Source of the DNA: Codonopsis lanceolata
Lineage: Eukaryota; Streptophyta; Magnoliopsida; Asterales; Campanulaceae
Assembly: GCA_013146195.2 (NCBI GenBank)
Contig: CM028382.1
Location: 121,037,023-121,101,022 of the forward strand
Direction: 5' to 3'
DNA: 64,000 nucleotides
Part shown: positions 1 through 11,476 of the stretch, piece by piece
Position numbering within the stretch: the stretch's first letter is position 1
Layout: each line of letters begins with the position of its first letter
Notes under the pieces: model-generated
Database searches by the model: none
Told to the model about the DNA's origin: nothing
Seen by the model: the letters and a program-made list of their open reading frames with translations, nothing else
Made by a program: the position numbers and the translations under genes

Positions 1-1207
1 AAAGTGGATAGGCCTACTTCTTTTAAAGACCTTCGGCCAATAAGCTTAATCAATTTTTGTTCGAAGGTAATTTCAAAAATCCTCTCCACCCGTCTGGCCT
101 CCATTCTCCCCCATATTATCTCTGAGAACCAAATCGCTTTTACTAAAGGCCGGATCATACAGGACAATATTCTTCTCGCCCAGGAACTGATGAGTCATCT
201 CAATAAAAAGGTACTTGCCTCTAATGTGGTTCTGAAGCTCGATATGGCGAAGGCTTTTGATAGGGTTTCTTGGATATTTCTCATTCGTGTTCTTCGTAAA
301 TTTGGATTCCACGAAGTTTTTATCGATCTTGTTTGGAGACTTATTTCAGATAATTGGTTTTCAGTTCTAATTAATGGTGCTTCTGAAGGTTTCTTCCCAT
401 CTTCCCGTGGTCTTCGCCAAGGAGATCCCTTATCTCCCAGTCTATTTATTATTGCAGCTGAGGTTTTGAGCAGAAGCCTTAATCGTCTCCATTCTCAATT
501 TCCCTCATCTATCTACTCAACTTCTAGTGGCTGTCCAGTGGTCTCCCATCTTGCTTTTGCCGACGACATCATAATTTTTTGCAACGGAAGCAAAAAATCG
601 ATTCAACTCCACAAGGATCTTATTAGCTCTTATGAAGCTGTTTCGGGGCAGCTTATTAACATCTCAAAGAGCTCATTCTATCTTGGCCCTGCTGTTGACG
701 TTAATCGGTTTGTGCTCATTGCTTCCTCCTTGGGATATCGTAGGGGTGATCTTCCCATTATCTATCTCGGATGCCCTCTTTATGTCGGGCGGAAAAAGAA
801 GGCTTATTTTGATTCGTTAATTTTAAAACTTCAGAACTGGATAACTTCATGGATGGGTGCTTTTCTTGACGCAGCGGGTCGTATTACTCTTATTAAACAT
901 GTTCTCTCTTTTATATCTAGTTATCTGTTGGCTGCTATAGATCCCCTGCTTCTATTATTGCTATTATTGATCGTATGTTTTCTAATTTCTTTTGGGGTCA
1001 AATTGATGGAAAAAGGAGGAGTCATTGGGTTTCTTGGTCCTTTTGCTGCAGCTCTATTGATGAGGGGGGCATTGGGGTTTTTTCTATGGCTGATCTGGCA
1101 AAAGCTTACAGTCTAAAGCTATGGTGGAGATTTCGTTCTACCCCCAATATTTGGTCTAATTATTTAGCTGTCCGATATTGTTCCCGTGCCCATCCTAGTT
1201 GTGCCAC
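1..1207 (+). mobile_element. LINE (L1-clade non-LTR retrotransposon) reverse transcriptase, truncated and frameshifted
   Basis: The frame from 4 to about 940 reads as plant L1-type reverse transcriptase. Visible motifs in order are DLRPISLIN near the start, GRIIQDNILLAQE (about residue 50), LDMAKAFDRVSW (about 79), GLRQGDPLSP (about 136) and the catalytic FADD (about 185, nt 553-570). It would copy LINE RNA at nicked chromosomal DNA. Near 940-975 the frame shifts: the open frame degenerates into a leucine run, while frame 975-1206 continues the family with FFWG, GGIGVF and LKLWWRF, typical of the thumb and zf-RVT region. The 5' part lies outside the window. The 3' part is cut at 1207 by the LTR that starts TGTAGACACC. 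No endonuclease domain, poly-A tail or target duplication can be seen. It is a dead copy. Confidence 0.93.
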
Positions 1208-2968
1208 TGTAGACACCCCAATTTCGTACCCCTGGTATGTGACTACCATAAAATATCAAGAACTGTTAAAACTTAACAAATGTCAAGTTGCATGAGTCAA
1301 AAATGCGAAAGGAAAAGCAGGATGCGCGAAACAATGAATTGCAGGGGGGTAAAGTGGAAAATTTTGAAAGTTTTAAAAGGGCTTGGTGCCGTACCAAGGC
1401 CCCTTGGTGCCGCACCAAGGGGTACCTTGGCCGCACCAACCCATCTACTGTACGCTGCTCTCACAATTAAAATGTACAAGTCTCGAAGCGCAACGTACAA
1501 GCGGCCAATGCACGGGAAAGAAATTCAAGAATTCCAGCCGCGTCGCTCTCCTCCAGTATAAATACGAGGCCCCGGCTCCCTCATTTACACAACAATTTCC
1601 TCCGCGATTTTAGATCGCAGCGAAGCTCTGCTTCGTTTCCTCCGATAATATTAGTACGAGAGGTGCGAGATAGGTGAGTGGAAGCCCCTATAGTCTCCAA
1701 ACCCCATCCAAACTCTGCCAAAACAAAAACCCATAGGTTATAAGTGATCCCTAGCCTAGTTGTTAGGTATCCACCTCAAATCCCCAGTCCAAAAATCCCA
1801 AAATAAGTCGTTACTCTGCCCGAGTAACGAGCTAAAAAAGTCAAAAACTTAGTCTAGGTTCCACCCAACTAGAAAGGCCAAAACCTACCCAAATAAAGCT
1901 GTCACTCTGCCCGAGTTGATAAGCCCAAACTTCAAAAAATCAAGCAGTCATCCTGGCCAATTCAATTCAAAACAAAAAGACTCCCTCTCCCTGAAGGACA
2001 GAGCGAGCACACCGCCGCTCTAAAAGGTAATACCTTTAAGAGCGTATTTTATTTTACTTGTATCTTTTCCCTTTTATTTATTTTTCAAAAATTGTTATTT
2101 AAATCCGGCGCAATGTAGTCAATATAAGTCGTTGTGCTGCCCGGATTAGATTAGGAAATATTATGTAAAAGAGCCGTTATAATGGCCAAATATTCTTAAA
2201 TATGTTTGTAATTATTGGGAGGAGACTACCAAGTAGTCAGAATAATGTAGCCACGAATGTATCCTGCTTAAATTTCCCTTGTCAAAATAATACCTTATTT
2301 ATTTGCTAGATAAATATAACAATGAGCATACTTCACCAAAAACGTTTTGAGACGAAAGGGCGAGTTGGGTGCCTAGCACCTTCCCAACTCGTAACTTAGC
2401 CCCGAACCCGCTTTCTAAAATCTCCGGTTTTTTTTTCTGTTTTCCTTTATTTTTGCCTTAAAATAAAGGTGGCGACTCTAAAACTTTCAGATCCAAAGGC
2501 CTCACAACATTCTCTTTTGCACTTTCCTATTCTCCCCTAAAAAAGGGAGATACGGGAATGGAGGGGTGATGTATTCCCATATCTTTGTATCCCCTAAACA
2601 AGGGATAACTTGATGTGGGAAACTCATAGATCCCATAGTGATCTGAATGGGCCATAAGGCTATTTTCAATAAATCCATAAGTGGGGGCGTCGCAATATCC
2701 TTTCTTGCACTTCTCTATTTTCCCTTAACGAAAACAGTGGAGAATGGGATAACTTGACATGAGGAAACCTTTAGTTCCCATTTTGGATATAAAATCCACT
2801 TAAGGCAACCGAGGCACATTCCAACGTGCTAACATAGACAGGACTACTCTCGCACTTTGGATTTCGCCTCAAACAAGGGAGGGTGGAACGAGAGAGCTGG
2901 TGTCCTCAAGATCTCGCACGCCGCACCCCTATCCAGGGCGGCGGGCCGTTGACACACCTCGAACCTCA
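1208..2968 (+). repeat. 5' LTR of the Tat/Ogre-type element
   Basis: Starts TGTAGACACC and ends AACCTCA. The homologous 3' copy is at 11492-13219. A TATA box (GTATAAATAC, about 1556-1565) sits upstream of the shared TTAGTACGAGAGGTGCGAG stretch, so transcription probably starts near 1590. The U3 part holds three palindromes built on CTTGGTGC/GCACCAAG (1384-1440). The central one has perfect 11-bp arms round a single base. Confidence 0.9.
1384..1440. repeat. Cluster of CTTGGTGC/GCACCAAG palindromes in the 5' LTR U3
   Basis: Three dyads lie in a row: CTTGGTGCCGTACCAAG, one with 11-bp arms CCCCTTGGTGC and GCACCAAGGGG round one C, and a decayed third with CCTTGG and GCACCAA. The 3' LTR has the matching cluster near 11662-11730. 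There the best palindrome has arms AAGCTTGGTG and CACCAAGCTT, so the outer bases changed but pairing was kept. Confidence 0.8.
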
Positions 2969-4459
2969 CGGCTTACTTCGGGGAGTTGTTTTATTTTAAA
3001 TAAAATGGAGGGCTAGACTCATAAATAAAAACCTTTTTTGTTTTTCTTTGTGTCCGCTGCAAGATGCTCAAGTATATTAATTTACGCATTTCAATAAAGT
3101 GTTCCCATTACGGTCGTGGCTATATTTGTGGATATGATCCTCCATCTGGCAGCAGTCTCGCTCCGATACCTGTTACGGACATGTTTGAGAGTATAAAAAA
3201 AATTTCAAAAAAAAATATATATATATACAAAAAAAATTCGAAAAGAAAAAAAATCAAGAAAAAAAAAATATATTATATATATTACAATAAATTCCGGGCA
3301 GCACAACAAAAGAGCTGGGGCTTTACTTTTTCCCGGGTCTGTTTTTTTTATTCCAGTTCATTTTCTTTTTCACTTTATTCTGTATATTCGTACACATCCG
3401 CATTCATGCTGTCATTTTATTTTGGGGGCATAGGACCAAAATTTGTAATTAATAGGAATACATAGTTTCCCCCCTTTTCTTTCTATTTCTTAAAATGGTG
3501 TGCTTGCTTGCTTGCGCTCAAAAATAAAAAGCCGAGAAAATCCACATATAACAGCAAGACATGCCAAATTTGTTTTATTTTCTATATCTGTAAAATAAAT
3601 AAAGACTTTACTATTTTTCTAGACATCGCACACACGTGCACGCATGCAAATATATTCCGAACTGTTACCCTACACCATGGCCAGCCTACCCCCTGCATAA
3701 GCCAACGTTAGAATGCATGTAGTCTTTCAGGACACTTCACAGACTGATCGGTTTTTGCATTTCTGAATTGTGGGCCAGCCCCTGTCAAAAAAAAATGCGC
3801 AAGTTCAAAAAAAAAATTAAATAAATATAATAATTGCGCACAAAAAAAACAAAAAAATATATCAATATAAATTAATAAACAGGGGCTGATTTATAATTCT
3901 CAGATGCTCAACCTAGACCATTTCGGATGGTGGATCCTGGAAAGAGTATAGCCCCGGCCTGGGACCGCCAAGTCCCCGGGAGTCGAAAAGCGTGGAATAC
4001 GTTGGTCCTATACTCGGAAAGAATCCACTATTCCAGAAAAGTCCTCCGAGATCTGCCAAAATAAAGGTGTGCTTATCCGGTCAATTGTAGGAAAAAAAAA
4101 TAATTAATAATAAAATACTAATAAAAGGCACGCCTGCATCTAAGCCTGCATGCCTCCAAATCAAATTTCTTTTTCTCGATACCTCATTAAACCCCATTTT
4201 TAAACTGCCCGAACTGGAAAGGCAGTAGATATTACCGCCTGTTGATGGAAATAGTGTCAAATCAGATCGAGGGTATCGGCATAATCGGCCACAGGCGTAT
4301 CCGAGTATGGTGCCAGTAAAAGTGAACAATGTTTGCTGGTACGATTCGCTCCAGGATATGTCTCCGCCTCCCGGCAATGCAGAATAGCTTGACCAAAGGT
4401 TGGGGGCAATGATGAGTCAAATGGCTGAGTCCGGTACAAAGTCTAAAATCCAAGTGGTG
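2969..4459 (+). other. 5' leader of the Tat/Ogre-type element, non-coding
   Basis: AT-rich untranslated leader with poly-A/T runs and no gene. The short open frames at 3064-3465 and 3508-3711 are low complexity and match nothing I know. A structured segment is listed separately at 3929-4028. Confidence 0.6.
3929..4028 (+). other. Predicted RNA stem-loop in the retrotransposon leader
   Basis: The arm GGTGGATCCTGGAAAGAGTA (3929-3948) pairs imperfectly with TACTCGGAAAGAATCCAC (4011-4028). Next to them TAG (3949-3951) pairs with CTA (4008-4010). An inner stem GGGAC/GTCCC (about 3961 and 3972) with flanking CCGG/CCGG lies inside. Its place between the 5' LTR and gag fits a dimerisation or packaging element. 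That role is inference only. Confidence 0.45.
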
Positions 4460-5840
4460 AGGTGAACTCGCAGCCCTCAAAAGCATCAACCTCCCATGTT
4501 CTTCCAAACCCAACTCCTCACCAAACACTAACCCGCCAAATATTACCACAACCCAAAATCCATGTCCAACCCAAAACCATATCCAACCCAAAATCCATAC
4601 CCAACCCAAAATCCATGTCCAACCCAAAATCCATGTCCAACCCAAAATCCATGTCCAATCCAAAATCCTTTCCACCAAAATCCCTATCCCGTCCAAAAAC
4701 TCAAATCCTACCCAAAAATCAAAATCCTTACCGTAACCCTCACCAAACGCCTCCCTCAAAAAATCCCAGAACTAATCCAAATTTTCCCAAATCCAAACAA
4801 GATATTCCAAAATCCAACTCCCTCGCACCAAATGGAGGCGCATATGGAGAACTTGAAAAGTATGATGCTCAAAGCCATGGATAAAGGACAAATTTTCTAT
4901 TAAGGCATTAACGCTAAAACCTTCACCATACTACCCCAAATTTCAAAATGCCCGACATAGAAAAATTCGATGGACTGATGCCCTATCTCTCACCTAAAAT
5001 CTTACTCCACCGTGGCATGCAATAAGAGGGCTAGCTTCCAAGCCATGACCTCCAACTTTCACCTCACCTTAATAGGGGCCGCTTAAGCAATGGTTAATGC
5101 TAGCAGATGATAGCACCATGGGCACTTGGGACCAAATAGCCGAAGGATTCCTAGAAAGGTACAAAGACAATACCACCACTAAAATAAAAGGGAACTTGAG
5201 GCATGCACCAAAAAAGAAAAATGAAACATTCGCGAAGTTTGTTCAGCCTCGGATGGAAGGATAAAGTCGCCTGCACTGACGCACTCGATCCGCCGAATCA
5301 TGCATGTTCATAAAAACCTCCACCCCATTTACCTAGAACGTATGTGGTATCTCCCTTATAGAAATTTTAAAGAAATAGTGGAAATAGGAATCCGTATTGA
5401 TGAAGAAATACGTACGGGATCCCTAGAGATTGATACACATACACCCCCAATTTCACTCCTCACTCGAATCGACGAAGAGTCTTCGAAGAAGTCAATGTGG
5501 TTGAAAGAATTCCACCCGTAAATATAGTAGTGTGCCATGGTCATATGAATCGCCAACTCGTTGAAGGAAGTAGTAATGCCAACAAGAACCTCATAGGACC
5601 CTACCGAGCAAAAAAGAAGGCATTACGATGAACCGAATGCCCCAATGTCTCGATTTTCCAAGGCCTAATGGCACAAGGGGTTTTGAAACCTATGGAAAAC
5701 TACCGCCTCCACCAAAGCTATCGACACATGGGACCACTCTCGCATTGCGAGTACCATCATCGCAGCGTGGTCATCCCACCCGATAAGTGTTATAAGCCTC
5801 CTAAGTGCCATCCAAGATCTTATTGATGGCCAAAGTCATT
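4460..5840 (+). pseudogene. Ruined Tat-type gag
   Basis: Pieces in different frames follow the order of a Tat/Ogre Gag. First is a proline/glutamine repeat region, then a coiled stretch (MEAHMENLKSMMLKAMDKG), then FKMPDIEKFDG (about 4950; family FKVPEFEKYDG). LKQWLMLADDSTMGTWDQIA and FLERYKDNTTTKIKG (about 5090-5200) match the conserved core TWxDLAxAFLxQYKYN. The frame 5300-5521 holds YLERMWYLPYRNFKEIV and GIRIDEEIR (family FYERMIGS..NFxEIVxxGxRIEEGIR). A zinc-binding-like CEYHH and DLIDG stretch ends it near 5830. Gag would coat element RNA in virus-like particles. Several frameshifts and stops rule out function. No pol follows. Confidence 0.82.
4556..4672 (+). repeat. 18-bp tandem repeat inside gag
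   Basis: About six copies of a unit near CCAACCCAAAATCCATGT in slightly varied form. It is a multiple of three, so frames stay open: one reads SNPKSM repeats and another PTQNPC repeats. The real gag frame in this stretch cannot be decided from the sequence. Confidence 0.85.
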
Positions 5841-5849
5841 AAAAGCCAC

Positions 5850-6304
5850 ACCCATGACGCCTCTAGTAAAAAATAGAAAATACCCTAGAAGATCCTTGTA
5901 TATACACCTCCAAAGACTCTTTGCACCTTTGAATGTTCTTCTGTCGAATAAAATCTCCAAGAAACAACTCTTTTCAACACAGTATCAATTTTTGAACCCT
6001 TGTTGTTTTCTCGGTACCACTAACAATTCTCGTAGGGCTAAAAAGTTGACTATCGTCATTTACTCTCTTGAGAGGATGTCCTGAGGTACGTAATCATTAC
6101 ATCTCATAAAAAAAATTTTATAAAAAAAACAAAGAAAACAAAGAAAAAAAAGAGAAGATTTTTTCTATATGTTGTCTCTCTCTTCCCAAAACATGTAAAG
6201 GACAGAAATTCCCCTCACCATTATTTTCGATCACCATCACCATTGATAAGTGCATCACCATTCTTGATTCTAGCAAGTCCTACTTTGAGATGTCAAGGTC
6301 TACC

Positions 6305-6335
<31 letters not shown>

Positions 6336-8929
6336 GAAAAAAAGAAAAAAAAGACCCGATAGGAAGCCAAAAAGAAAAGAAAAGAGAAGACCCAAGAAAG
6401 CGTAAAAGAAAGGAGAAGTCCGTAAAAGCCAAGAAGGCAACTCGAAAGGAAGGAGAGGACTAGGGCTTTCAAACCCGTAGGTATTTTCTTAGCCCATATC
6501 CTTGCAGTAGTATGCTCATTTGTCTTCAAGTATTTTGAAAGCCCAACCGAAGTCTTCAAACCGAGCCTTCCAAAAGTATATTCAAGCCTCGATAAAATTC
6601 TTGCTTTTCCTATATTAGCTTGTCGAGTCTTCTTCTTGATCTCTCGAGCACCACATATCGCCGAAATATCTGTAAAAATAAAATGAAGATGACGAGTCAA
6701 CTCATGAAAAACATGATAAATCTACACGAAGTTGATGATGAGTCATCAAAAGATATGGACCCGAAAACTTTTAAGAACACAAGAAATCCAGAGCAAGCAA
6801 GTCGCCTTGACTGTAATCACCTTCGAACCTATCATGACCGAGCTATTAAACGGCACTAGGGGCTTCCAACCATACACCCATCCTCTTCAAATGCCCGAAC
6901 AAATCCACCACTATACACCAAAGCCTAACCATCTCTAAACCCGCCTCAAAACGGGGCCTCCACCCTTATATATATCCACCAAGAGTGACAATCTTCTTTT
7001 ATCCCAAGAGAGAGAAAAAAGTATCTTTTCAAGCACTCTCCCAAATTGTCCGAGAAGTCAAAAAAAAAAAAAAATTTCCTCAAAAAAAAAAAGAAAAAAA
7101 AAGAGAAAGAAAAAAAAGAGAGAAGCCTCTCTGAGCAATTTCTTCAAAATATTCTCTCGCAACAAAAGAAAAACATCAATCACTCTTGACAACCCCAGAT
7201 CCCACAACCAAAAGCCGAAAGTCGACCTCCGACCATACCCACAATCAGGACTAAAACCAACTTTCTATCCAAACCCACGCCCTAAAAGGCCACCCAATAA
7301 TCGCCTTTGCATCGCTTTCCTAAAATAACCAAACTCATGGCCCAAAATATCCTTTGAGCAAGAGGCCGATCGATCCTCAATCCTAAAGCTAAACCATCCC
7401 AAATGCTTAATACCATAAACCTAGTCACCACCTATAGCTCTTTTCAATCGGATGCAACGTGATCCGGATCCAGACGTAACTCCTTGCTAAAGACACATAA
7501 AATTATCAAAAGATAAATGTTAAAGTAGGGTCCATAAAACCCGTGATACTCGGCGATAAGCTCGGATCATGACTCTTCTTTTGTCCAAGAGAGTCGTCTC
7601 ACTTTCTTTGAGCATACTCTTTCATGTCTGCCCTACAAAAGTTTCTCCAAATCGAGTCTTTCTGGGCTCCGTTAATCTCTTCAAAAACTTGCCCATTCCA
7701 TCTTACAAAATTTGGTTGATTAAATTCATCCCGGGCTTCCCTCGCCAAAATCATTGGTACACAAAGGCTCATTATCTCCAGAGGCGTTGTCATTTCCACC
7801 TCTCCCTCGAAGGAGAAAAAGGCTACAAAGCCATGATCCCTCAAGAATAAGCGCTCATCCTTCGCATGCATCAAAAGACTGCTCCCTATAAGGTAAATGC
7901 TCGCTAGGTTGAAAACCCGAAAGGGCGGCCTAGGCAAAAGTTAGAGCACGAACAAAAACAAAAAAAAAAAAAAAAAAAAAAAGAAAAGAAAAAAATGGTT
8001 CATCCGAGGCATTGATTAGTAGGGCTCACTAGTCCCTTGAATTCCTTTTTTTGAATGATGCACTAGTCAAAAGGACCGAAAACCGACCCAACACATCATT
8101 CCGCCTCCATTTCAAATATCACCATCAACTCCTATACACATAACCCTAACCCTCCAAAGTCAACTAAAAGTCACATCTCAAGCTCTTATATTACATTTCC
8201 ATCACCTTGCCTTACCCCTCGTCTTAACATGTTTAAGAAACGATGGTATACATACACATGCAAAAGTTTTTTTTTTTAAAAAAAAAAAGAGAGAAAGGGA
8301 AAAATTTCCATTCGCATGCTTGCATGCTTGCATCTACTACATCTTATCGTCTTCCACGCATCGACCTATGAATGTTCTCCAAAGATCTCGCCAAGGATCA
8401 CCTCCCAAAGATCCTCCACAAAGATCATCAAAAGTCACAAAAGTGAAGTCCATATCCCCAGCAGATCAAAGAATGGGGCGTAAAAGCCGAAAAATCAAAG
8501 AGCAAAAGAAGAAATTTCTAGCCAAGGCCAAAAATAGCAAAAATAAAAAATAAAAGAATTTTCCAACAAACCGGAAAATGTAACAGCAAGGAAGAAAATT
8601 TCCGCCTAAGGCCGAAAATTGCGACAAAAAGAAAAAAAATTCAAAGAAAAGTCGAACCGCAACAAAATCCCTCAAAGATGCAAGAAAAACAACAAGTACA
8701 AAAAACAAACAGAGACAAGCCACAAAAAGCCAAGGTAAGAAAAGGTAAGTATTTTACCTATTTTCTATGCATCAATAGCTACATTGGAAAACTTTCCTTA
8801 AGAGGGCATACAACCCCGATCAAAGGGAAATGGTTTTGTTCTCCGACAAGGCCCCGAGGAGACGCCTCATGCATCACAACACTTGATAAACTACCTTTAC
8901 AACACATACATCACGACATACCATTTTAG
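5850..8929. other. Interior of the Tat/Ogre-type element without recognisable genes
   Basis: About 3 kb where pol would be expected. I see poly-A tracts (6307-6355, 7022-7110, 7960-7995), purine-rich AAAAGCCGAAAATT-like text (8480-8720) and short open frames, but no RT, RNase H or integrase motif on either strand. A minus-strand frame at 7599-7937 (112 codons) has ordinary composition but resembles no family I recognise. Confidence 0.6.
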
Positions 8930-10190
8930 AATGCGATGGATATCGCATTCAGCTGCGATGCAATGGATATTGCATCCGCCTTTGTCAATGCGATGGATAT
9001 CGCATTCGCGCGATGCAATGGATATTGCATCCGCTTTTCGTGTCAATGCGATGGATATCGCATTCGCTGCGATGCAATGGATATTGCATCCGCTTTTCAA
9101 TGCGATGGATATCGCATTCTGCAATGGATATTGCATCCGCTTTTCAGTGTCAATGCGATGGATATCGCATTCAGCCGGCGATGCAATGGATATTGCATCC
9201 GCTTTTCCTTGTCAATGCGATGGATATCGCATTCAGCCGCTGCGATGCAATGGATATTGCATCCGCTTTTCGCTGTCAATGCGATGGATATCGCATTCGC
9301 CGCGATGCAATGGATATTGCATCCGTCTTTCCGGTCAATGCGATGGATATCGCATTCGCCGTGCGATGCAATGGATATTGCATCCGCCTTCCAGTCGACG
9401 CGATGGATATCGCATTCCGGCGATGCAATGGATATTGCATCCGCTTCCTTGTCAATGCGATGGATATCGCATTCAGCGCGATGCAATGGATATTGCATCC
9501 GCCCTTGGTCACGCGATGGATATCGCATTCGGCGATGCAATGGATATTGCATCCATCTTCCGGCGATGGATATCGCATTGCTGCGATGCAATGGATATTG
9601 CATCCGCTCTTCCGTTGTCAATGCGATGGATATCGCATTCGATGCAATGGATATTGCATCCGCTTCCGCGTGTCAATGCGATGGATATCGCATTGCCGAT
9701 GCAATGGATATTGCATCCGTTTTTCAGGTCATGCGATGGATATCGCATTCAATGAATGCAATGGATATTGCATCCGCTTTGTTGTCAACGCGATGGATAT
9801 CGCATTCGATGCAATGGATATTGCATCCGTTTTCCTCAATGCGATGGATATCGCATTCGGCAATGGATATTGCATCCGCTGTGTCAATGCGATGGATATC
9901 GCATTCGCTGCGATGCAATGGATATTGTTTCTCAATGCGATATATCGCGATGCAATGGATATTGCATCCGCCTTCCGCCGATGCGATATCGCATTCGGCG
10001 CGATGCAATGGATATTGCATCCGCTTTCCTTGTCAATGCGATGGATATCGCATTCGGCGATGCAATGGATATTGCATCCAGGTCGACGCGATGGATATCG
10101 CATTCGCCGCGATGCAACGGATATTGCATCCGCTTTCGCAATGGATATTGCATTCGCTTTTGTGTCGGCAATGGATATTGCGCTTAGTAT
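8930..10190. repeat. Tandem array of two alternating hairpins
   Basis: Two 20-nt dyads alternate with a joint period of about 55-60 bp. Type 1 is AATGCGATGGATATCGCATT (8-bp arms, loop GGAT). Type 2 is GATGCAATGGATATTGCATC (8-bp arms, same loop). I count about 22 of each. Short spacers such as CGCTTTTCNNTGTC join them. Around 9925-9990 and after 10110 units are degenerate. Relative to type 1, type 2 changes one CpG to CpA in the left arm and one CpG to TpG in the right arm, so pairing is preserved. All three plus frames stay open for 290-435 codons because the unit lacks stops; these are not genes. The array lies in the 3' interior of the Tat/Ogre-type element, where this lineage often carries tandem repeats. 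Confidence 0.93.
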
Positions 10191-10555
10191 TGCGATGCAA
10201 AGGGTTTTACATTTTGATATGCGCTATTTTCACTAGGTTGTAATGGATATTACGACTATCTTTCCGCATAACACTTGTCTGCATTACAACATTTGTTCCC
10301 GGCATCAGGCCGAACTACGTTTGGTCTGATTCCTTGAAAAAGGATACGTAGGCACCTCTACATATCCGACCATCACAATCATAAAAAAAAAAAAAAATTC
10401 CCCAAAGAAAGAGTGGCAAATGTCGAATCACCGACCGCTAAAAGGTAAGTCGTACAAGATTCCTACCCCGATTTTAGAATAATTTCCTTTTAGGAAAAAT
10501 TGTTTTATTTTCAAATAAAAGAAAAACTCTTTTTCAAAATGAGTTTTGATTTCAA
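10190..10555. other. Spacer after the hairpin array
   Basis: No gene. It contains the conserved box described at 10308-10376 and poly-A runs. Confidence 0.5.
10308..10376 (+). repeat. Tat 3'-region conserved box, copy A
   Basis: Contains CGAACTACGTTTGGTCTGAT, then GGATACGTAGGCACC and CCGACCATC. The same order recurs at 11196-11264. I recognise the GAACTACG...ATACGTAGGC wording from Tat/Ogre 3' regions. Function unknown. Confidence 0.6.
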
Positions 10556-10712
10556 ACACAAAAAAAGAGGAATATTTCAAAAACACAAAAAAAAGAGGAA
10601 TATTTCAAAAACACAAAAAAAGATGAATATTTCAAAAACACAAAAAAAGAGGAATATTTCAAAAACACAAAAAAAAAGAGGGAATATTTCAAAAACACAA
10701 AAAAAAAGGAAG
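10556..10712 (+). repeat. Purine-rich tandem repeat (about 27-30 bp unit)
   Basis: Five to six copies of a unit close to AAAAACACAAAAAAAGAGG followed by AATATTTC. The open frame here reads a KTQKKRNIS repeat and is a by-product. Confidence 0.85.
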
Positions 10713-10781
10713 GAAAAAGAATGTTTTCCACTTCACAATTTTCGAAAAACTTGAAGAATGATCAATTCGTCGTGTTCGCGA

Positions 10782-11095
10782 CGCATCTTTAGTCAAGCAC
10801 AATTTTCTCGATATCGAAAATTTTCGAAGTTATGTCTGAAACAAGACAAATGATCAAGGCCCGACATATACCTAGAAAGTTTTCTTAACACATTTCAATG
10901 CCAAGGTATTGACCTGGTTGAAATTGTGGTAACAGATTTGCAATGCTCGACAACGGATCTTTAGTCAAACACAATTTTCTCGATATTTGAAAGTTTTCTT
11001 TTGATTATGTCCGAAACAAGACAATGATCAAGGCCCAAACATAATTAGAAAATTTTTTCTTAACACGTTTCAACTAGTTGAAAGGTGGTAACGTA
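10782..11095 (+). repeat. Tandem duplication of about 165 bp
   Basis: Copy A (about 10782-10930) and copy B (about 10950-11095) share GATCTTTAGTCAA, CACAATTTTCTCGATAT, GAAACAAGACAA and ATGATCAAGGCCC, then AGTTGAAA-GTGGTAAC-like ends. Both are non-coding interior of the retroelement. Confidence 0.75.
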
Positions 11096-11195
11096 AAAAC
11101 ATTCAAATCTTCATACCGATTTGACAACGGTTTCTACCGAGAATACGGCTTTTCGAAACAAAAAATCTTTTTCCATTGTAGTTTGAGGTTTTGGC

Positions 11196-11264
11196 CTCGA
11201 ACTACGCTTGATCCGATTTCCTTTAGGGAATACGTAGGCGCCTACATTAGTAGGTCCGACCATC
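11196..11264 (+). repeat. Tat 3'-region conserved box, copy B
   Basis: Reads CTCGAACTACGCTTGATCCG, then GGGAATACGTAGGCGCC and GTCCGACCATC, matching the box at 10308-10376. Confidence 0.6.
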
Positions 11265-11476
11265 AAAGCACATTAAATTCACATCCGCTTAAAAACTTTC
11301 GATAATTTTTATAACCGACTAAAAATGTCTAGGTTATAGAGTTTGGATAGCATGTCACGTGCATTATAATCGCTACCAATTGCATTCTCCTCGTTTAAAT
11401 GAACGAAATTGGAGAGTCTCTCAATCAACGATGTTCGCCTTACTCAAGAAGCCAAGAAAGGTTACCCGTAAACTCC

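Noticed and set aside
1297..1561. Overlapping frames rich in VPRPLGAAP-type text in the 5' LTR
   Set aside because: Produced by the CTTGGTGC palindrome cluster in LTR U3.
3064..3465. 133-codon frame in the Tat/Ogre leader
   Set aside because: Lysine/isoleucine-rich low complexity from poly-A and AT runs, in the non-coding leader.
7599..7937. 112-codon minus-strand frame, possibly a small gene
   Set aside because: Ordinary composition but no recognisable motif, and it lies in decayed retroelement interior.
8930..10190. CRISPR-like array
   Set aside because: Two palindromes alternate, spacers are very short and similar to each other, no cas genes exist, and the DNA is plant nuclear.
8883..10243. 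Long open frames (up to 435 codons) in several frames on both strands, reading MDIAF/NGYCIRF-type repeats
   Set aside because: They result from a tandem unit without stop codons, are open in all plus frames at once, and encode no known fold.
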